From positions 124,001 to 188,000 of the forward strand of contig NZ_VRUA01000002.1 in assembly GCF_008017535.1 (NCBI RefSeq): a stretch of 64,000 bases of DNA, given 5' to 3'. Numbering within the stretch: position 1 is the first letter of the stretch; each line of letters opens with the position of its first letter. Source of the stretch: Ottowia flava. Its GTDB lineage: Bacteria > Pseudomonadota > Gammaproteobacteria > Burkholderiales > Burkholderiaceae_C. The notes below the pieces were generated by a model, which saw only the letters and a list, made by a program, of their open reading frames with translations, was not told the DNA's origin and searched no databases. The position numbers and the translations under genes were made by a program. Of the stretch, positions 1 to 8,050 are shown piece by piece.

Positions 1-57
1 CATGGCGGCGCGGATATCGTCGGAAATCGGGTCTTTTGTCAGCTGGGTGTCAGACAT
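1..57 (-). CDS. 5' end of a gene leaving the window, possibly tyrosyl-tRNA synthetase (partial)
   Basis: An open frame on the minus strand starts with ATG at 57 and runs off the window edge, encoding 19 residues that begin MSDTQLTKDP. A TATAAC -10-like box lies about 35 nt upstream (97-92). The tyrS assignment is inference: in many Burkholderiales tyrS is divergent from this M23 peptidase gene, and the end of the fragment (IRAAM) vaguely resembles the VREAL of TyrS N-termini. The fragment is too short to identify on its own. Confidence 0.35.
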   Translation of the reverse strand, partial: MSDTQLTKDPISDDIRAAM

Positions 58-70
58 GGTGTCAGTCGCG

Positions 71-99
71 TTGTAGGAACCTACCTACGCCGTTATACT
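71..99 (+). promoter_or_regulatory. Sigma-70 promoter of the M23 peptidase gene
   Basis: A -35 box TTGTAG (71-76) and a -10 box TATACT (94-99) are separated by exactly 17 nt, placing the start of transcription near 106, upstream of the peptidase gene. Both boxes match the consensus well. Not tested. Confidence 0.6.
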
Positions 100-163
100 C
101 ATTTGCTTAGGCCGCATTCTAAGAGGCCGTGCTCTGCCCGCAGAGCGCTTTGCCGGGCGGTTC

Positions 164-1579
164 GTGAACCCGTGGGACGAACCGCTCTGTCGTGACCTGT
201 TTTCCGGAACATCCCCGCGCGTGAAGCAAGAACTGATTTCCACTGGCCTGGCTCTGGCCGATTTCGTACACCGTCACCCGAAACGCATCACCGCTGTCAT
301 CGCGGCGTTGCTGCTGGGCGGCGGCGGCGGTGCCTTCGCCGTGGCGTCCTTGGCGCCCACTGCGCCCTCTGAACCCCTGCGGCTGGTGTCCGAATCGGTG
401 CAGAGCCTGCAACTGGGCGGCCAGGTCGACATGCTCGACACGCACCGCTTCACGCTGTACCGCAGTGAGCAGACACGCACGTCCGACACCCCTGAAGCAC
501 TGCTCAAGCGCCTGGGCCTGGCCGATCCGGCCGCTGCCGCCTTCCTGCGCAAGGACACGATCGCCCAGCAGGCGCTGTTTGGGCGCGGCACCGCGGGCCG
601 CACGGTCACCGCCGAAGCCACCGACCGGCTGGAACTGCAAACGCTGCGGACCCATTGGGTCGAAAACGACAACGACAACAATTTCAAGCGCCTGGTGGTC
701 GACAAGACCGCCGATGGCTTCAGCGTTCGGGTCGAGACTGCGCCGCTGGTGGCTACCCAGCGCCTGACCAGCGGCGTGATCCGAGGCACGCTGTACGCTG
801 CCACCGATGAAGCCAACCTGCCCGACAGCGTCACCAAGCAGCTGACCCAGATTTTCGAATCCAGCGTGGATTTCCACCGTGGACTGCGCCGTGGCGATCG
901 CTTTTCGATCGTCTACGAGTCGCTGGAGGCCGATGGTGAAACCATCCGCTCCGGCCGCATCCTGAGCGCCGAGATGGTGAACCGCGGCAAGACCTTCCAG
1001 GCCATCTGGTTCACCGAGCCCGGCGCCAACAAGGGTGCCTACTACGGATTTGACGGCCAGAGCCTGCGCAAGGCCTACTTGGCGGCACCGATGGAAACCA
1101 CGCGCATGACCAGCGGCTTCGGCATGCGCGACCATCCGGTGCTGGGCTACCGGCGCGAGCACCGTGGCGTCGACTACGCGGCCCCTACTGGCAGCCCGGT
1201 ACGGACCATTGGTGACGGGCGCGTGGAATTTGCCGGCGTTCAGAGCGGCTATGGCAACGTCATTTACGTCAAGCACCGCAACGCCAAGGACACGACGGTC
1301 TACGCGCATCTCTCGCGCATCGACGTCAAGACCGGCGACAACGTCATGCAGGGAGAGCGCATTGGCGCCGTCGGTCAAACCGGCATCGCCACCGGCCCCC
1401 ACCTGCACTTTGAGTTCCGCGTCAACAACGAGCCTCAGGACCCGACCGAGATTCTGGCCGAGCAACGCGAGAACGTCCCCGTGTCCCCGGGTGGGCGTGC
1501 CGCGTTTGCCAAGCTGTCTGCAGGCATGAAGCTGCAGCTCTCTGCGGCAAGCAACATTTCGAGCAGCACGTTTGAGTGA
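164..1579 (+). CDS. M23-family (LytM) murein endopeptidase, membrane-anchored
   Basis: Envelope protein of 471 residues that probably cleaves, or activates cleavage of, peptidoglycan cross-links. One hydrophobic segment near residues 40-65 follows a positively charged stretch and fits a signal anchor. A linker region comes next and the LytM domain fills the C-terminal third. The zinc ligands are visible: H333 and D337 in EHRGVDY, and the HLH motif at H413-H415, so the domain is probably catalytic and not a degenerate EnvC/NlpD type. The start is uncertain: GTG at 164, or GTG at 221, which would give MKQELISTG. It has its own promoter and is followed by a bidirectional terminator. In related genomes anmK often sits between this gene and erpA; here it is absent. 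Confidence 0.9.
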   Translation: MNPWDEPLCRDLFSGTSPRVKQELISTGLALADFVHRHPKRITAVIAALLLGGGGGAFAVASLAPTAPSEPLRLVSESVQSLQLGGQVDMLDTHRFTLYRSEQTRTSDTPEALLKRLGLADPAAAAFLRKDTIAQQALFGRGTAGRTVTAEATDRLELQTLRTHWVENDNDNNFKRLVVDKTADGFSVRVETAPLVATQRLTSGVIRGTLYAATDEANLPDSVTKQLTQIFESSVDFHRGLRRGDRFSIVYESLEADGETIRSGRILSAEMVNRGKTFQAIWFTEPGANKGAYYGFDGQSLRKAYLAAPMETTRMTSGFGMRDHPVLGYRREHRGVDYAAPTGSPVRTIGDGRVEFAGVQSGYGNVIYVKHRNAKDTTVYAHLSRIDVKTGDNVMQGERIGAVGQTGIATGPHLHFEFRVNNEPQDPTEILAEQRENVPVSPGGRAAFAKLSAGMKLQLSAASNISSSTFE

Positions 1580-1610
1580 ATTGAGCGGTCGGGCGCAGAT
1601 GCGCCCAGCA

Positions 1611-1637
1611 AAAAGGGCGCCCAAGGCGCCCTTTTTT
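1611..1637. terminator. Bidirectional intrinsic terminator between the M23 gene and erpA
   Basis: A near-perfect hairpin (AAAGGGCGCC, loop CAA, GGCGCCCTTT) has an A-run on one side and a T-run on the other. It sits between two convergent genes, so it can end transcripts from both. Confidence 0.85.
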
Positions 1638-1672
1638 GTGGCCAGACCCGCTGGGCCAGCCTGGCAGATGGC

Positions 1673-2050
1673 TTATTCAGGCACCGAGAACGACGAGCCG
1701 CAGCCGCAGGTCGTCTGGGCATTCGGGTTCTTGATGACGAACTGTGCGCCCTGCAGATCTTCCTTGTAGTCGATCTCGGCGCCGACCAGGTACTGGTAGC
1801 TCATCGCGTCGATCAACAAGGACACGCCGTTCTTGGTCATCGTCGTATCGTCTTCATTGGCGATTTCATCGAAGGTGAAACCGTACTGGAAGCCAGAACA
1901 GCCACCGCCCTGCACGAACACGCGCAGCTTCAAGTCAGGGTTGCCTTCTTCGGCAATCAGGTCTGCCACCTTGGCGGCAGCGCTGTCGGTGAACACGATG
2001 GGATCGGGCATCGTGGATGGGGATTGAATTTCTTGCGCAACGGCACTCAT
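1673..2050 (-). CDS. erpA: Iron-sulfur cluster insertion protein ErpA
   Basis: A-type Fe-S carrier of 125 residues that delivers clusters to apoproteins in the cytoplasm. The three invariant cysteines are present: C51 in the GGGCSGFQY motif and C115/C117 in the terminal CGCGSSF motif. Length and motifs match ErpA of betaproteobacteria. The residues before [11 protein letters not shown] are a short extension, so M14 is a possible alternative start. It lies downstream of the bactofilin gene but has its own promoter (2087-2115). Confidence 0.95.
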   Translation of the reverse strand: MSAVAQEIQSPSTMPDPIVFTDSAAAKVADLIAEEGNPDLKLRVFVQGGGCSGFQYGFTFDEIANEDDTTMTKNGVSLLIDAMSYQYLVGAEIDYKEDLQGAQFVIKNPNAQTTCGCGSSFSVPE

Positions 2051-2086
2051 GTCGGCTCCTGGAATGCTAGGACCATATTGCCAAAT

Positions 2087-2115
2087 AGTATATCAAATTA
2101 CTCGGGATTCGTCAG
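2087..2115 (-). promoter_or_regulatory. Sigma-70 promoter of erpA
   Basis: On the minus strand a -35 box CTGACG (2115-2110) and a -10 box TATACT (2092-2087) are spaced 17 nt, about 37 nt before the erpA ATG. The -35 box overlaps the last codon and stop of the bactofilin gene. Confidence 0.55.
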
Positions 2116-2582
2116 GGGCGATCCAGGTCCAGCGTGGGCTCAGTCGGCTCCGCCGGCAGCGCCGATCTGGCCTCAGCCGGTGCAGCGGGCGCGGCCACCG
2201 GCGACGGCGGCGTCACCTGCGGCTGCAGTTGACCAGCAATCACCGCGCCCTGCTGCATCTCCAGCGCCTTGTAGCGCACATCACCCTGGATGCGCGCCTT
2301 GGACTGCAACTCCAGCAGTTCGCGCGCCAGCACCGGGCCGACCACGGTGCCGCCGATGACGACGTGGTCCGCGCTGATCGCGCCCTGCACGCTGCCGCCT
2401 TCACCGATGACCAGCACGCTGGGCCCCGCGCCTTCTGCCGTGACATCGCCCAGCACCGTGCCGTCGATCTGCAAACCCTCCTGGAAGGTGCAATCGCCCG
2501 CCACTTTCATGCCAGCGGCAATCGTGCTGCGAACGGACCACGGCTTCTTGATGCCCAGCATGTCTGCGACTCCTCGGTTCAT
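2112..2582 (-). CDS. Bactofilin (polymer-forming cytoskeletal protein)
   Basis: Small protein of 156 residues, or 149 if M8 of MLGIKKPW is the start. The bactofilin (DUF583) beta-helix covers about residues 18-120, with the typical run of short strands and glycine turns (VAGDCTFQEGLQIDGTV, then IGEGGSVQGAI). The C-terminal tail is Pro/Ala rich. Bactofilins self-assemble into filaments on the inner face of the membrane and often organise cell-wall enzymes. An M23 peptidase gene lies two genes away, and such pairings are common in this family. No cysteine or enzyme motif is present. Confidence 0.85.
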   Translation of the reverse strand: MNRGVADMLGIKKPWSVRSTIAAGMKVAGDCTFQEGLQIDGTVLGDVTAEGAGPSVLVIGEGGSVQGAISADHVVIGGTVVGPVLARELLELQSKARIQGDVRYKALEMQQGAVIAGQLQPQVTPPSPVAAPAAPAEARSALPAEPTEPTLDLDRP

Positions 2583-2638
2583 CCCCTGCTTTTACCACGG
2601 CAGTGCGTCCGCGCCGCCACCCGGCCCGCACGCCCATG

Positions 2639-2670
2639 AAAAAACCGCGCGGCCTGACGGCGGCGCGGTT
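2639..2670 (-). terminator. Terminator downstream of rpsI
   Basis: Stem AACCGCGC/GCGCGGTT (2643-2650 and 2663-2670). Read on the minus strand it ends in six T residues. It lies 27 nt after the rpsI stop codon. Confidence 0.8.
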
Positions 2671-2696
2671 TTTGCAGACAGCCCGAAGGCGGTCGA

Positions 2697-3089
2697 TCAG
2701 CGCTTGCTGAACTGCTTGCGGCGGCGTGCGGAGTGCAGGCCGACCTTCTTACGCTCGACCTCGCGGGCGTCGCGGGTCACGTAACCAGCGGCCGACAGGG
2801 CCGGCTTCAGGTTCGCGTCGTAGTCGATCAGGGCGCGGGTGATGCCGTGGCGCACGGCGCCGGCCTGGCCGGATTCACCACCACCGTGGACGTTGACCTG
2901 AATGTCGAAGGCTTCGACGTTGTCGGTCAGCACCAGTGGCTGCTTGGAGATCATGATCGAGGTCTGGCGGCCGAAGAATTCTTCGATGGCCTTGCCGTTC
3001 ACCGTGATCTTGCCGGAGCCTTTTTTCAGAAACACGCGGGCGACGCTGGTTTTGCGACGGCCGGTGCCATTGTTCCAATCACCAATCAT
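2697..3089 (-). CDS. rpsI: 30S ribosomal protein S9
   Basis: Protein of 130 residues, the normal length for S9. The N-terminal [13 protein letters not shown] motif and the basic C-terminus ending in SKR, which reaches the P-site tRNA, are intact. It follows rplM by 11 nt in the conserved rplM-rpsI operon and ends at a strong terminator. Confidence 0.98.
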   Translation of the reverse strand: MIGDWNNGTGRRKTSVARVFLKKGSGKITVNGKAIEEFFGRQTSIMISKQPLVLTDNVEAFDIQVNVHGGGESGQAGAVRHGITRALIDYDANLKPALSAAGYVTRDAREVERKKVGLHSARRRKQFSKR

Positions 3090-3100
3090 TTACCGGCTCC

Positions 3101-3529
3101 TTAGACTTCCAGCGCCTTGGGCTGCTGGGCGCTGTGCGGATGTTCGGCGCCGCCGTACACCTTCAACTTCTTGATCATGGCGTAACCCAGCGGGCCCTTG
3201 GGCAGCATGCCCTTGACGGCCTTTTCCAGCGCGCGGCCGGGGTGCTTGGCCTGCATGTCGCGGAAATTGGTTTCGCGGATGCCGCCCGGGTAACCGGTGT
3301 GGCGGTAGTATTTCTTGTCAAGCTCTTTGGCGCCGGTGACGCGGAGCTTGGCGGCGTTGACGATGACGATGTAGTCGCCGGTGTCGACGTGAGGCGTGTA
3401 AATGGCTTTGTGCTTGCCGCGCAGACGGAGGGCCACTTCGCTGGCGACCCGACCGAGCACCTTATCGGTGGCGTCAATCACAAACCACTCGTGCGTCACG
3501 TCAGCGGGTTTTGCGCTGAACGTTTTCAT
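3101..3529 (-). CDS. rplM: 50S ribosomal protein L13
   Basis: With the ATG at 3529 the protein starts MKTFSAKP and is 142 residues, the same length as E. coli L13. The frame stays open upstream to 3694, but that part is leader sequence. An AGGA ribosome-binding site about 8 nt upstream supports 3529. The family motif GDYIVIVNA and the terminal HPHSAQQP are present. First gene of the rplM-rpsI operon; it binds early in 50S assembly. Confidence 0.97.
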   Translation of the reverse strand: MKTFSAKPADVTHEWFVIDATDKVLGRVASEVALRLRGKHKAIYTPHVDTGDYIVIVNAAKLRVTGAKELDKKYYRHTGYPGGIRETNFRDMQAKHPGRALEKAVKGMLPKGPLGYAMIKKLKVYGGAEHPHSAQQPKALEV

Positions 3530-3853
3530 GAGTTTTCCTGGATAAGGAGGGTTTGGCGGGCCCCACGTGAGCCCGCGAACGTCGCGCCCTTTTCCACGGT
3601 CGGCGCTCCTCTTGTCAGGGAGCCTCTTAGGTGGGGTTTGGCGCCTTCCCGAGGGAACACACCATCTTGCCGCGGGGCACGCTATGCGCTGCAAAGCCGG
3701 CCATTATAGCCCGCATCCGGCATGGGGCGATAGCCCCCAGGTGCTGAAAAACCAAGCAACTTCCCTGTAACACCGCTGCCGGCTCATGGCACACCCTGCC
3801 CAACGCGCCATCAACCGCGCGAGCGCCCCCTCGGCGCGGTATACGATGCCGGC
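3530..3853. other. Leader and promoter region between rplM and rlmJ
   Basis: 324 nt without a gene. A perfect TATAAT -10 box lies on the minus strand at 3708-3703 and is probably the rplM-rpsI promoter; no good -35 was seen. That leaves a leader of roughly 170 nt. I found no convincing ribosomal-protein autoregulatory fold by eye. On the plus side a TATACGAT box at about 3840 sits only a few bases before the rlmJ ATG. Confidence 0.5.
3703..3708 (-). promoter_or_regulatory. -10 box of the rplM-rpsI promoter
   Basis: Perfect TATAAT on the minus strand, about 175 nt upstream of rplM. The -35 region is weak. Confidence 0.5.
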
Positions 3854-4807
3854 ATGTACAGCTACCGCCACGGCTTTCACGCCGGCAACCACGCCGACGT
3901 GCTCAAGCACCTGTGCCTCATCGGCACCACGCGCCATCTGATGCGCAAGCCCACCCCGCTGTTGATGGTGGACACGCACGCCGGGGCGGGGCTGTACCGG
4001 CTGGACGGCGACTACGCGCGCACCTCGGGCGAGGCGGCCGAAGGCGTGCTGCGGCTGATCGACGCGGGCTTCAAGCCAAATCAGGCCTCAGCCTTAGTGC
4101 CACCTTCGCAAGCAGCTATTAATTCAGAAGCAAACCTGCTGGAAGACTACCTCGGCGTCATCGCCAGCTTCAACACGCAACCGGGTGCTTGGCGTGTGTA
4201 CCCGGGCTCGCCCTTCATTCTGGCGCGGCTGATGGACGAGCCGGCGCGCGCCCCGGTGCACGACCGGCTGAAGCTGTTTGAAATGCATCCGACCGATGCG
4301 CACACCCTGCTGGACAACATCTCGCAGCTGGACGTCGGCCGCCGCATCAGCGTGGCGCCGGAAGACGGTTTTGCCAGCCTGAAGGCGCTGATTCCGCCCC
4401 CACCGGCCGCCGGCGGCTCGCGCCGCGCGCTGGTGCTGATGGACCCAAGCTACGAGATCAAGACCGACTACGCCAAAGTCGCCGACAGCATGCAGGACGC
4501 GCTCAAGCGCTTCGCCACGGGCGTTTACCTGGTCTGGTACCCGATCATCCCGCGGCCCGAGGCGCACAGCCTGCCGCGGCGGCTGAAGACCTTGGCGCAG
4601 CAGGCTGGCCGCGGCTGGCTGCACGCCACCTTGAACGTCGGCGCGGCCGACGATGGCCGCGGGCTGTCGGCCAGCGGCATGTTCATCATCAACCCGCCGC
4701 ACCCGCTGAAAAACCAGCTGGAAGCCGTGCTGCCCGACGTGCTGGCCGCAATGAGCGAAGGCAAGGGCCGCGGCGCCGGTTGGGCCGTGGAAGCCGGCGC
4801 CGCCTGA
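3854..4807 (+). CDS. rlmJ: 23S rRNA (adenine(2030)-N(6))-methyltransferase RlmJ
   Basis: SAM-dependent enzyme that methylates A2030 of 23S rRNA. The family's N-terminal signature YSYRHGFHAGNHADVLKH occupies residues 2-19. The catalytic loop reads DPSYE at D197-E201, where the usual form is DPPYE, so one proline is replaced by serine. At 317 residues it is longer than the roughly 280 of E. coli RlmJ. Part of the excess is residues 75-94, encoded by a copy of the dispersed Rep-A element inside the reading frame, between VLRLIDAGFKP and LLEDYLG. The gene stands alone; a TATACG box close to the ATG suggests a very short leader. Confidence 0.93.
   Translation: MYSYRHGFHAGNHADVLKHLCLIGTTRHLMRKPTPLLMVDTHAGAGLYRLDGDYARTSGEAAEGVLRLIDAGFKPNQASALVPPSQAAINSEANLLEDYLGVIASFNTQPGAWRVYPGSPFILARLMDEPARAPVHDRLKLFEMHPTDAHTLLDNISQLDVGRRISVAPEDGFASLKALIPPPPAAGGSRRALVLMDPSYEIKTDYAKVADSMQDALKRFATGVYLVWYPIIPRPEAHSLPRRLKTLAQQAGRGWLHATLNVGAADDGRGLSASGMFIINPPHPLKNQLEAVLPDVLAAMSEGKGRGAGWAVEAGAA
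4077..4133 (+). repeat. Rep-A copy 1, inside rlmJ
   Basis: Carries the family core CAGGCCTCAGCC ... TCGCAAGCAGCTATTAA. It is locally richer in A/T than the surrounding gene and is read through in frame. Confidence 0.6.
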
Positions 4808-4872
4808 ACCCGCAGCGCCAGCGCGCGCCACGACCGCTCAATATCCGGGTAAACCCCAGGGTCATACGCCCG

Positions 4873-4909
4873 AATTAACCGACCGCTTGGTCGGTTAATT
4901 ATTTATACT
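4873..4909 (+). promoter_or_regulatory. TetR-type (PaaR-like) operator and -10 box of the paa operon
   Basis: A perfect inverted repeat with 12-bp arms (AATTAACCGACC, 4 nt, GGTCGGTTAATT; 4873-4900) lies just upstream of a -10 box TATACT (4904-4909), so a bound repressor would block RNA polymerase. The core ACCGACC-n4-GGTCGGT resembles operators described for the TetR-family regulator PaaR in Burkholderia and Thermus. No paaR gene lies next to it here. Confidence 0.75.
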
Positions 4910-4984
4910 GGCGGTCTGCCCGTCGTGCGCTTTCTTGTTGGCGCCGGCTTTTGCGCCGTTCGGGCCACTCCAGGAGACCCACGC

Positions 4985-6007
4985 ATGTACACGCAGTCGT
5001 TTTCCGTGCCCGACGAGGGCGAAGCCAAAACCAACCTGAAGGCCGTGCGCCAGCCGCCGAGCGAGACCGAGGTCGCGCTGCAGGCCGAATTCGACGCCCG
5101 CATCGACGCCGATGGCCGCATCGAGCCGCGCGACTGGATGCCCGAGGCCTACCGCAAGACCCTGGTGCGCCAGATCAGCCAGCACGCCCACAGCGAAATC
5201 GTCGGCATGCTGCCCGAAGGCAACTGGATCAGCCGCGCCCCCACCCTGAAGCGCAAGGCCATCCTGATCGCCAAGGTGCAGGACGAAGCCGGCCACGGCC
5301 TGTACCTGTACAGCGCCGCCGAAACGCTGGGCACCAGCCGCGACCAGATGCTGGACGCGCTGCACTCGGGCAAGGCCAAGTACAGCTCCATCTTCAACTA
5401 CCCCACGCTCAACTGGGCCGACGTCGGCGTGATCGGCTGGCTGGTCGATGGCGCGGCCATCATGAACCAGGTGCCGCTGTGCCGCTGCAGCTACGGCCCC
5501 TACGCGCGCGCCATGGTGCGCGTGTGCAAGGAAGAATCGTTCCACCAGCGCCAGGGCTACGAAGCCCTGCTGGTGATGATGAAAGGCAGCCAAGCCCAGC
5601 GCGACATGGTGCAGGACGCCGTCAACCGCACCTGGTGGAAATGCCTGGCCATGTTCGGCCCGCCCGACGCCGACAGCCCCAACAGCGTGCAAGGCATGCG
5701 CTGGGGCATCAAGCGCATCAGCAACGACGACCTGCGCCAAAAGTTTGTCGACGCCACCGTGCCGCAGGCCAAGGTGCTGGGCGTGACCCTGCCCGACCCC
5801 GACCTGAAGTGGAACGAGGCGCGCGGCCACTACGACTACGGCGAGATCGACTGGGCCGAGTTCTGGCAGACCGTCAACGGCCACGGCCCGATGAACCGCG
5901 AACGCCTCGGCGCGCGCGTCAAGGCGCACGAGCAAGGCGCCTGGGTGCGCGATGCCGCCGTCGCCCACGCCAACAAGCAACAGCAGCGCGCCCGCAAGGC
6001 CGCCTGA
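4985..6007 (+). CDS. paaA: Phenylacetyl-CoA epoxidase subunit PaaA (catalytic, di-iron)
   Basis: Catalytic subunit of the ring-1,2-epoxidase that opens phenylacetyl-CoA catabolism. The start chosen is ATG 4985 (MYTQSFSVP), 12 nt after an AGGAG site; the frame is open 60 nt further upstream without support. The protein has 340 residues. The di-iron motifs of the ferritin-like fold are present: DEAGH with E101 and H104, and EESFH with E184 and H187. It strongly resembles E. coli PaaA across segments such as [15 protein letters not shown]. First gene of paaABCDE, behind a perfect TetR-type operator. Confidence 0.97.
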   Translation: MYTQSFSVPDEGEAKTNLKAVRQPPSETEVALQAEFDARIDADGRIEPRDWMPEAYRKTLVRQISQHAHSEIVGMLPEGNWISRAPTLKRKAILIAKVQDEAGHGLYLYSAAETLGTSRDQMLDALHSGKAKYSSIFNYPTLNWADVGVIGWLVDGAAIMNQVPLCRCSYGPYARAMVRVCKEESFHQRQGYEALLVMMKGSQAQRDMVQDAVNRTWWKCLAMFGPPDADSPNSVQGMRWGIKRISNDDLRQKFVDATVPQAKVLGVTLPDPDLKWNEARGHYDYGEIDWAEFWQTVNGHGPMNRERLGARVKAHEQGAWVRDAAVAHANKQQQRARKAA

Positions 6008-6032
6008 CCGACACACCCCTGGAGACACCACG

Positions 6033-6332
6033 ATGAGCAACCAACCCGCCCTCAAAGACTGGCCCCTGTGGGAAGTCTTCGTCCGCAGCAAGCAAGGCCT
6101 GGAGCACAAGCACTGCGGCAGCCTGCACGCCAGCGACGCGCAGCACGCGCTGCAAATGGCGCGCGACGTCTACACCCGCCGCCAGGAAGGCGTGAGCATC
6201 TGGGTGATGCCCTCGCACCTGATCGCCGCCAGCGACCCGAGCGACAAAGAGCAGCTGTTCGAGCCCGCCAGCGACAAGATCTACCGCCACCCGACCTTCT
6301 ACGAGATCCCCGAAGAAGTGGGGCACATGTAA
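6033..6332 (+). CDS. paaB: Phenylacetyl-CoA epoxidase subunit PaaB
   Basis: Small subunit of 99 residues that bridges PaaAC units. The family motif WEVFVRSKQGLEHKHCGSLH is near the N-terminus. A GGAG site lies 10 nt before ATG 6033. The stop TAA abuts the ATG of paaC directly, so translation of the two is probably coupled. Confidence 0.96.
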   Translation: MSNQPALKDWPLWEVFVRSKQGLEHKHCGSLHASDAQHALQMARDVYTRRQEGVSIWVMPSHLIAASDPSDKEQLFEPASDKIYRHPTFYEIPEEVGHM

Positions 6333-7175
6333 ATGGACGCCCGCGTCAACACACCAGCGCCAGTCGACTACCTGCTGCACCTGGCGGACAACGCCGTGGT
6401 GCTGGGCCAGCGCAATGCCGAATGGAACGGCCACGCCCCCATCCTGGAAGAAGACCTGGCCATGGCCAACAACAGCCTGGACCTGATCGGCCAGGCGCGC
6501 ATGCTCTACCAGTATGCGGCCGAGCGCCTGAACGCCGACGTGCGCGCGCCGCGCAACACCGCGTGGCCCGCTGGCCCTGTCACCGAAGACACGCTGGCCT
6601 ACTTCCGCGACGTGCCCGAATTCCGCAACTACACGCTGCTGGAACTGCCGCACCGCCTGGCCCTGGTGCCCGCCGCCGGGGGCGAGCGCGACTGGGGCGT
6701 CACCACCGTGCGCAACTTCCTCTACAGCGCGCTGATGGTGCTGGTGTGGGAACGCCTGTCGCAGTCCACCGACGCGCACCTGGCCGCCATCGCCGCCAAG
6801 AGCCTGAAGGAAACGCGCTACCACCTGCGCCATTCGCGCGACTGGCTGGTGCGGCTGGGCGACGGCACCGACGAATCGCACCGCCGCGTGCAGGACGCGC
6901 TGGACTACCTGCTGCCCTTCACCGACGAATTCTGGTCGGCCTCGGCGGTTGAAAGCGCTGTGGCTGCGGACGCCAGCGGCGTGCAAGTGGCCGAGTTGCG
7001 CGATGAGTGGAACGCCATCGTCGATGAGGCGATTGCCGAAGCCACGCTCAAGCGCCCGGCCGCCGCCGACGGTTACGTCACGCAGGGCAAGAGCGGCGTG
7101 CATTCCGAGCACCTGGGCTACCTGCTGGCCGAAATGCAAAGCCTGGCGCGCGCCCACCCCGGCGCCGTGTGGTGA
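6333..7175 (+). CDS. paaC: Phenylacetyl-CoA epoxidase subunit PaaC (structural)
   Basis: Protein of 280 residues with the PaaC ferritin-like helical fold. It forms the heterodimer with PaaA and is structural, without a complete di-iron site. Family motifs seen are LADNALVLGQR-like (LADNAVVLGQRNAEW) near residue 13 and KETRYHLRHSRDW. The ATG starts at the base immediately after the paaB stop. A 44-nt gap follows before paaD. Confidence 0.95.
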   Translation: MDARVNTPAPVDYLLHLADNAVVLGQRNAEWNGHAPILEEDLAMANNSLDLIGQARMLYQYAAERLNADVRAPRNTAWPAGPVTEDTLAYFRDVPEFRNYTLLELPHRLALVPAAGGERDWGVTTVRNFLYSALMVLVWERLSQSTDAHLAAIAAKSLKETRYHLRHSRDWLVRLGDGTDESHRRVQDALDYLLPFTDEFWSASAVESAVAADASGVQVAELRDEWNAIVDEAIAEATLKRPAAADGYVTQGKSGVHSEHLGYLLAEMQSLARAHPGAVW

Positions 7176-7219
7176 GCCGCGCGCAGCCCCGTTGCCCCGC
7201 CTGAGCCCAATCGCCATTT

Positions 7220-7825
7220 ATGAGCCAAATCGCCCCCCAGCGCCCGCCAGAACAGCGCAGCCAGCTCCTGGAAAGTGAGCAAGCTGCGCTGTGGACGGCG
7301 CTCGACGAACTGACCGATCCGGAAATCCCGGTCGTCACGCTGCGCGAAATGGGCATCCTGCGCGATCTGCGCCGCGGCGCCGACGGCCGGGTGGAAGTGG
7401 TCATCACGCCCACCTACAGCGGCTGCCCGGCGATGGACCAGATCGCCGATGACATCCAAGCCACGCTGGCGCGCGAAGGCGTGGCCGGGCGCGTGGTGAC
7501 GCAACTGGCACCCGCCTGGACCACCGACTGGATGACGCCCGAAGCCCGCGCCAAGTTGCGCGACTACGGCATCGCGCCGCCCCACACGGCCGCCGCTTGC
7601 GGGCCGGGAGAATCGGTGATCCAGTTTGCTCCCAAATCCGGAGCTGGCCGCGCTGACGGATCGGGCGCTACAGCCCGTTTTGGCATGCCAACCCTGCCCG
7701 TCGCCTGCCCGCAGTGCGGCTCACTCAACACCACCGAAACGTCGCACTTCGGCTCCACCGCGTGCAAGGCGCTGTACCGCTGCCTCGACTGCATGGAGCC
7801 GTTCGACCATTTCAAAAGGATTTAA
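7220..7825 (+). CDS. paaD: Phenylacetate degradation protein PaaD (Fe-S assembly type), with an internal insertion
   Basis: PaaD is thought to help mature the Fe-S or di-iron centres of the epoxidase. The N-terminal MIP18-like domain (DPEIPVVTLREMGI, then PTYSGCPAMD) is intact, as is the C-terminal zinc ribbon with C163, C166, C188 and C191. The protein is 201 residues; many relatives are about 165-180. The excess lies at residues 138-156, between VIQFAP and LPVACPQC, and is encoded by a Rep-A copy in the frame. The repeat falls in the linker between the domains, so activity may be kept. A Rep-B element starts 8 nt after the stop. Confidence 0.93.
   Translation: MSQIAPQRPPEQRSQLLESEQAALWTALDELTDPEIPVVTLREMGILRDLRRGADGRVEVVITPTYSGCPAMDQIADDIQATLAREGVAGRVVTQLAPAWTTDWMTPEARAKLRDYGIAPPHTAAACGPGESVIQFAPKSGAGRADGSGATARFGMPTLPVACPQCGSLNTTETSHFGSTACKALYRCLDCMEPFDHFKRI
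7632..7686 (-). repeat. Rep-A copy 2, inside paaD
   Basis: On the minus strand it reads CCAAAACGGGCTGTAGCGCC ... GCGCGGCCAGCTCCG, the usual Rep-A order (purine-rich start, CTA-like core, GCGC, CAGCT). It lies antisense to paaD and is translated in frame. Confidence 0.55.
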
Positions 7826-7832
7826 GGGTGGC

Positions 7833-7985
7833 CACCCCCCTGAGTCGCCTGCGGCGCCTTCCCCCCTCTGCTGCGCGAGGGGGGACCACGCCCGTGCCCG
7901 GCACAGGTCCGGGCACGGCGTGCGCTGGCCTGCCGGGCGCCTTGGGCGGTCGCCATCCTTCGTCTTTGCGCGTGTCGCCACGCGC
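7833..7985 (+). repeat. Rep-B copy 1, between paaD and paaE
   Basis: GC-rich element beginning ACCCCCCTGAG 8 nt after the paaD stop. It contains a strong C6/G6 hairpin and the hairpin GTGCCCGG-CACAGGT-CCGGGCAC at 7894-7916. It shares its order of blocks with elements at 30.1 and 35.2 kb. It makes up most of the 225-nt gap before paaE. Confidence 0.8.
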
Positions 7986-8050
7986 GGTGCTCCGCTGATC
8001 CGGCGCGCTGTTCAATTTCTACAGAATTCACCCACGAGGAAACCGCTTCC

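Noticed and set aside
119-1624. A 501-codon minus-strand frame opposite the M23 peptidase
   Set aside because: Antisense shadow; the M23 zinc ligands are on the plus strand.
3530-3700. rplM leader considered for a ribosomal-protein binding structure
   Set aside because: I could not fold a convincing conserved structure by eye; the leader is GC-rich and would form many random stems.
7833-7985. Rep-B copies considered as intrinsic terminators
   Set aside because: The hairpins are strong but lack a following T-run, and genes of the same operon continue beyond each copy. Attenuation is not excluded.
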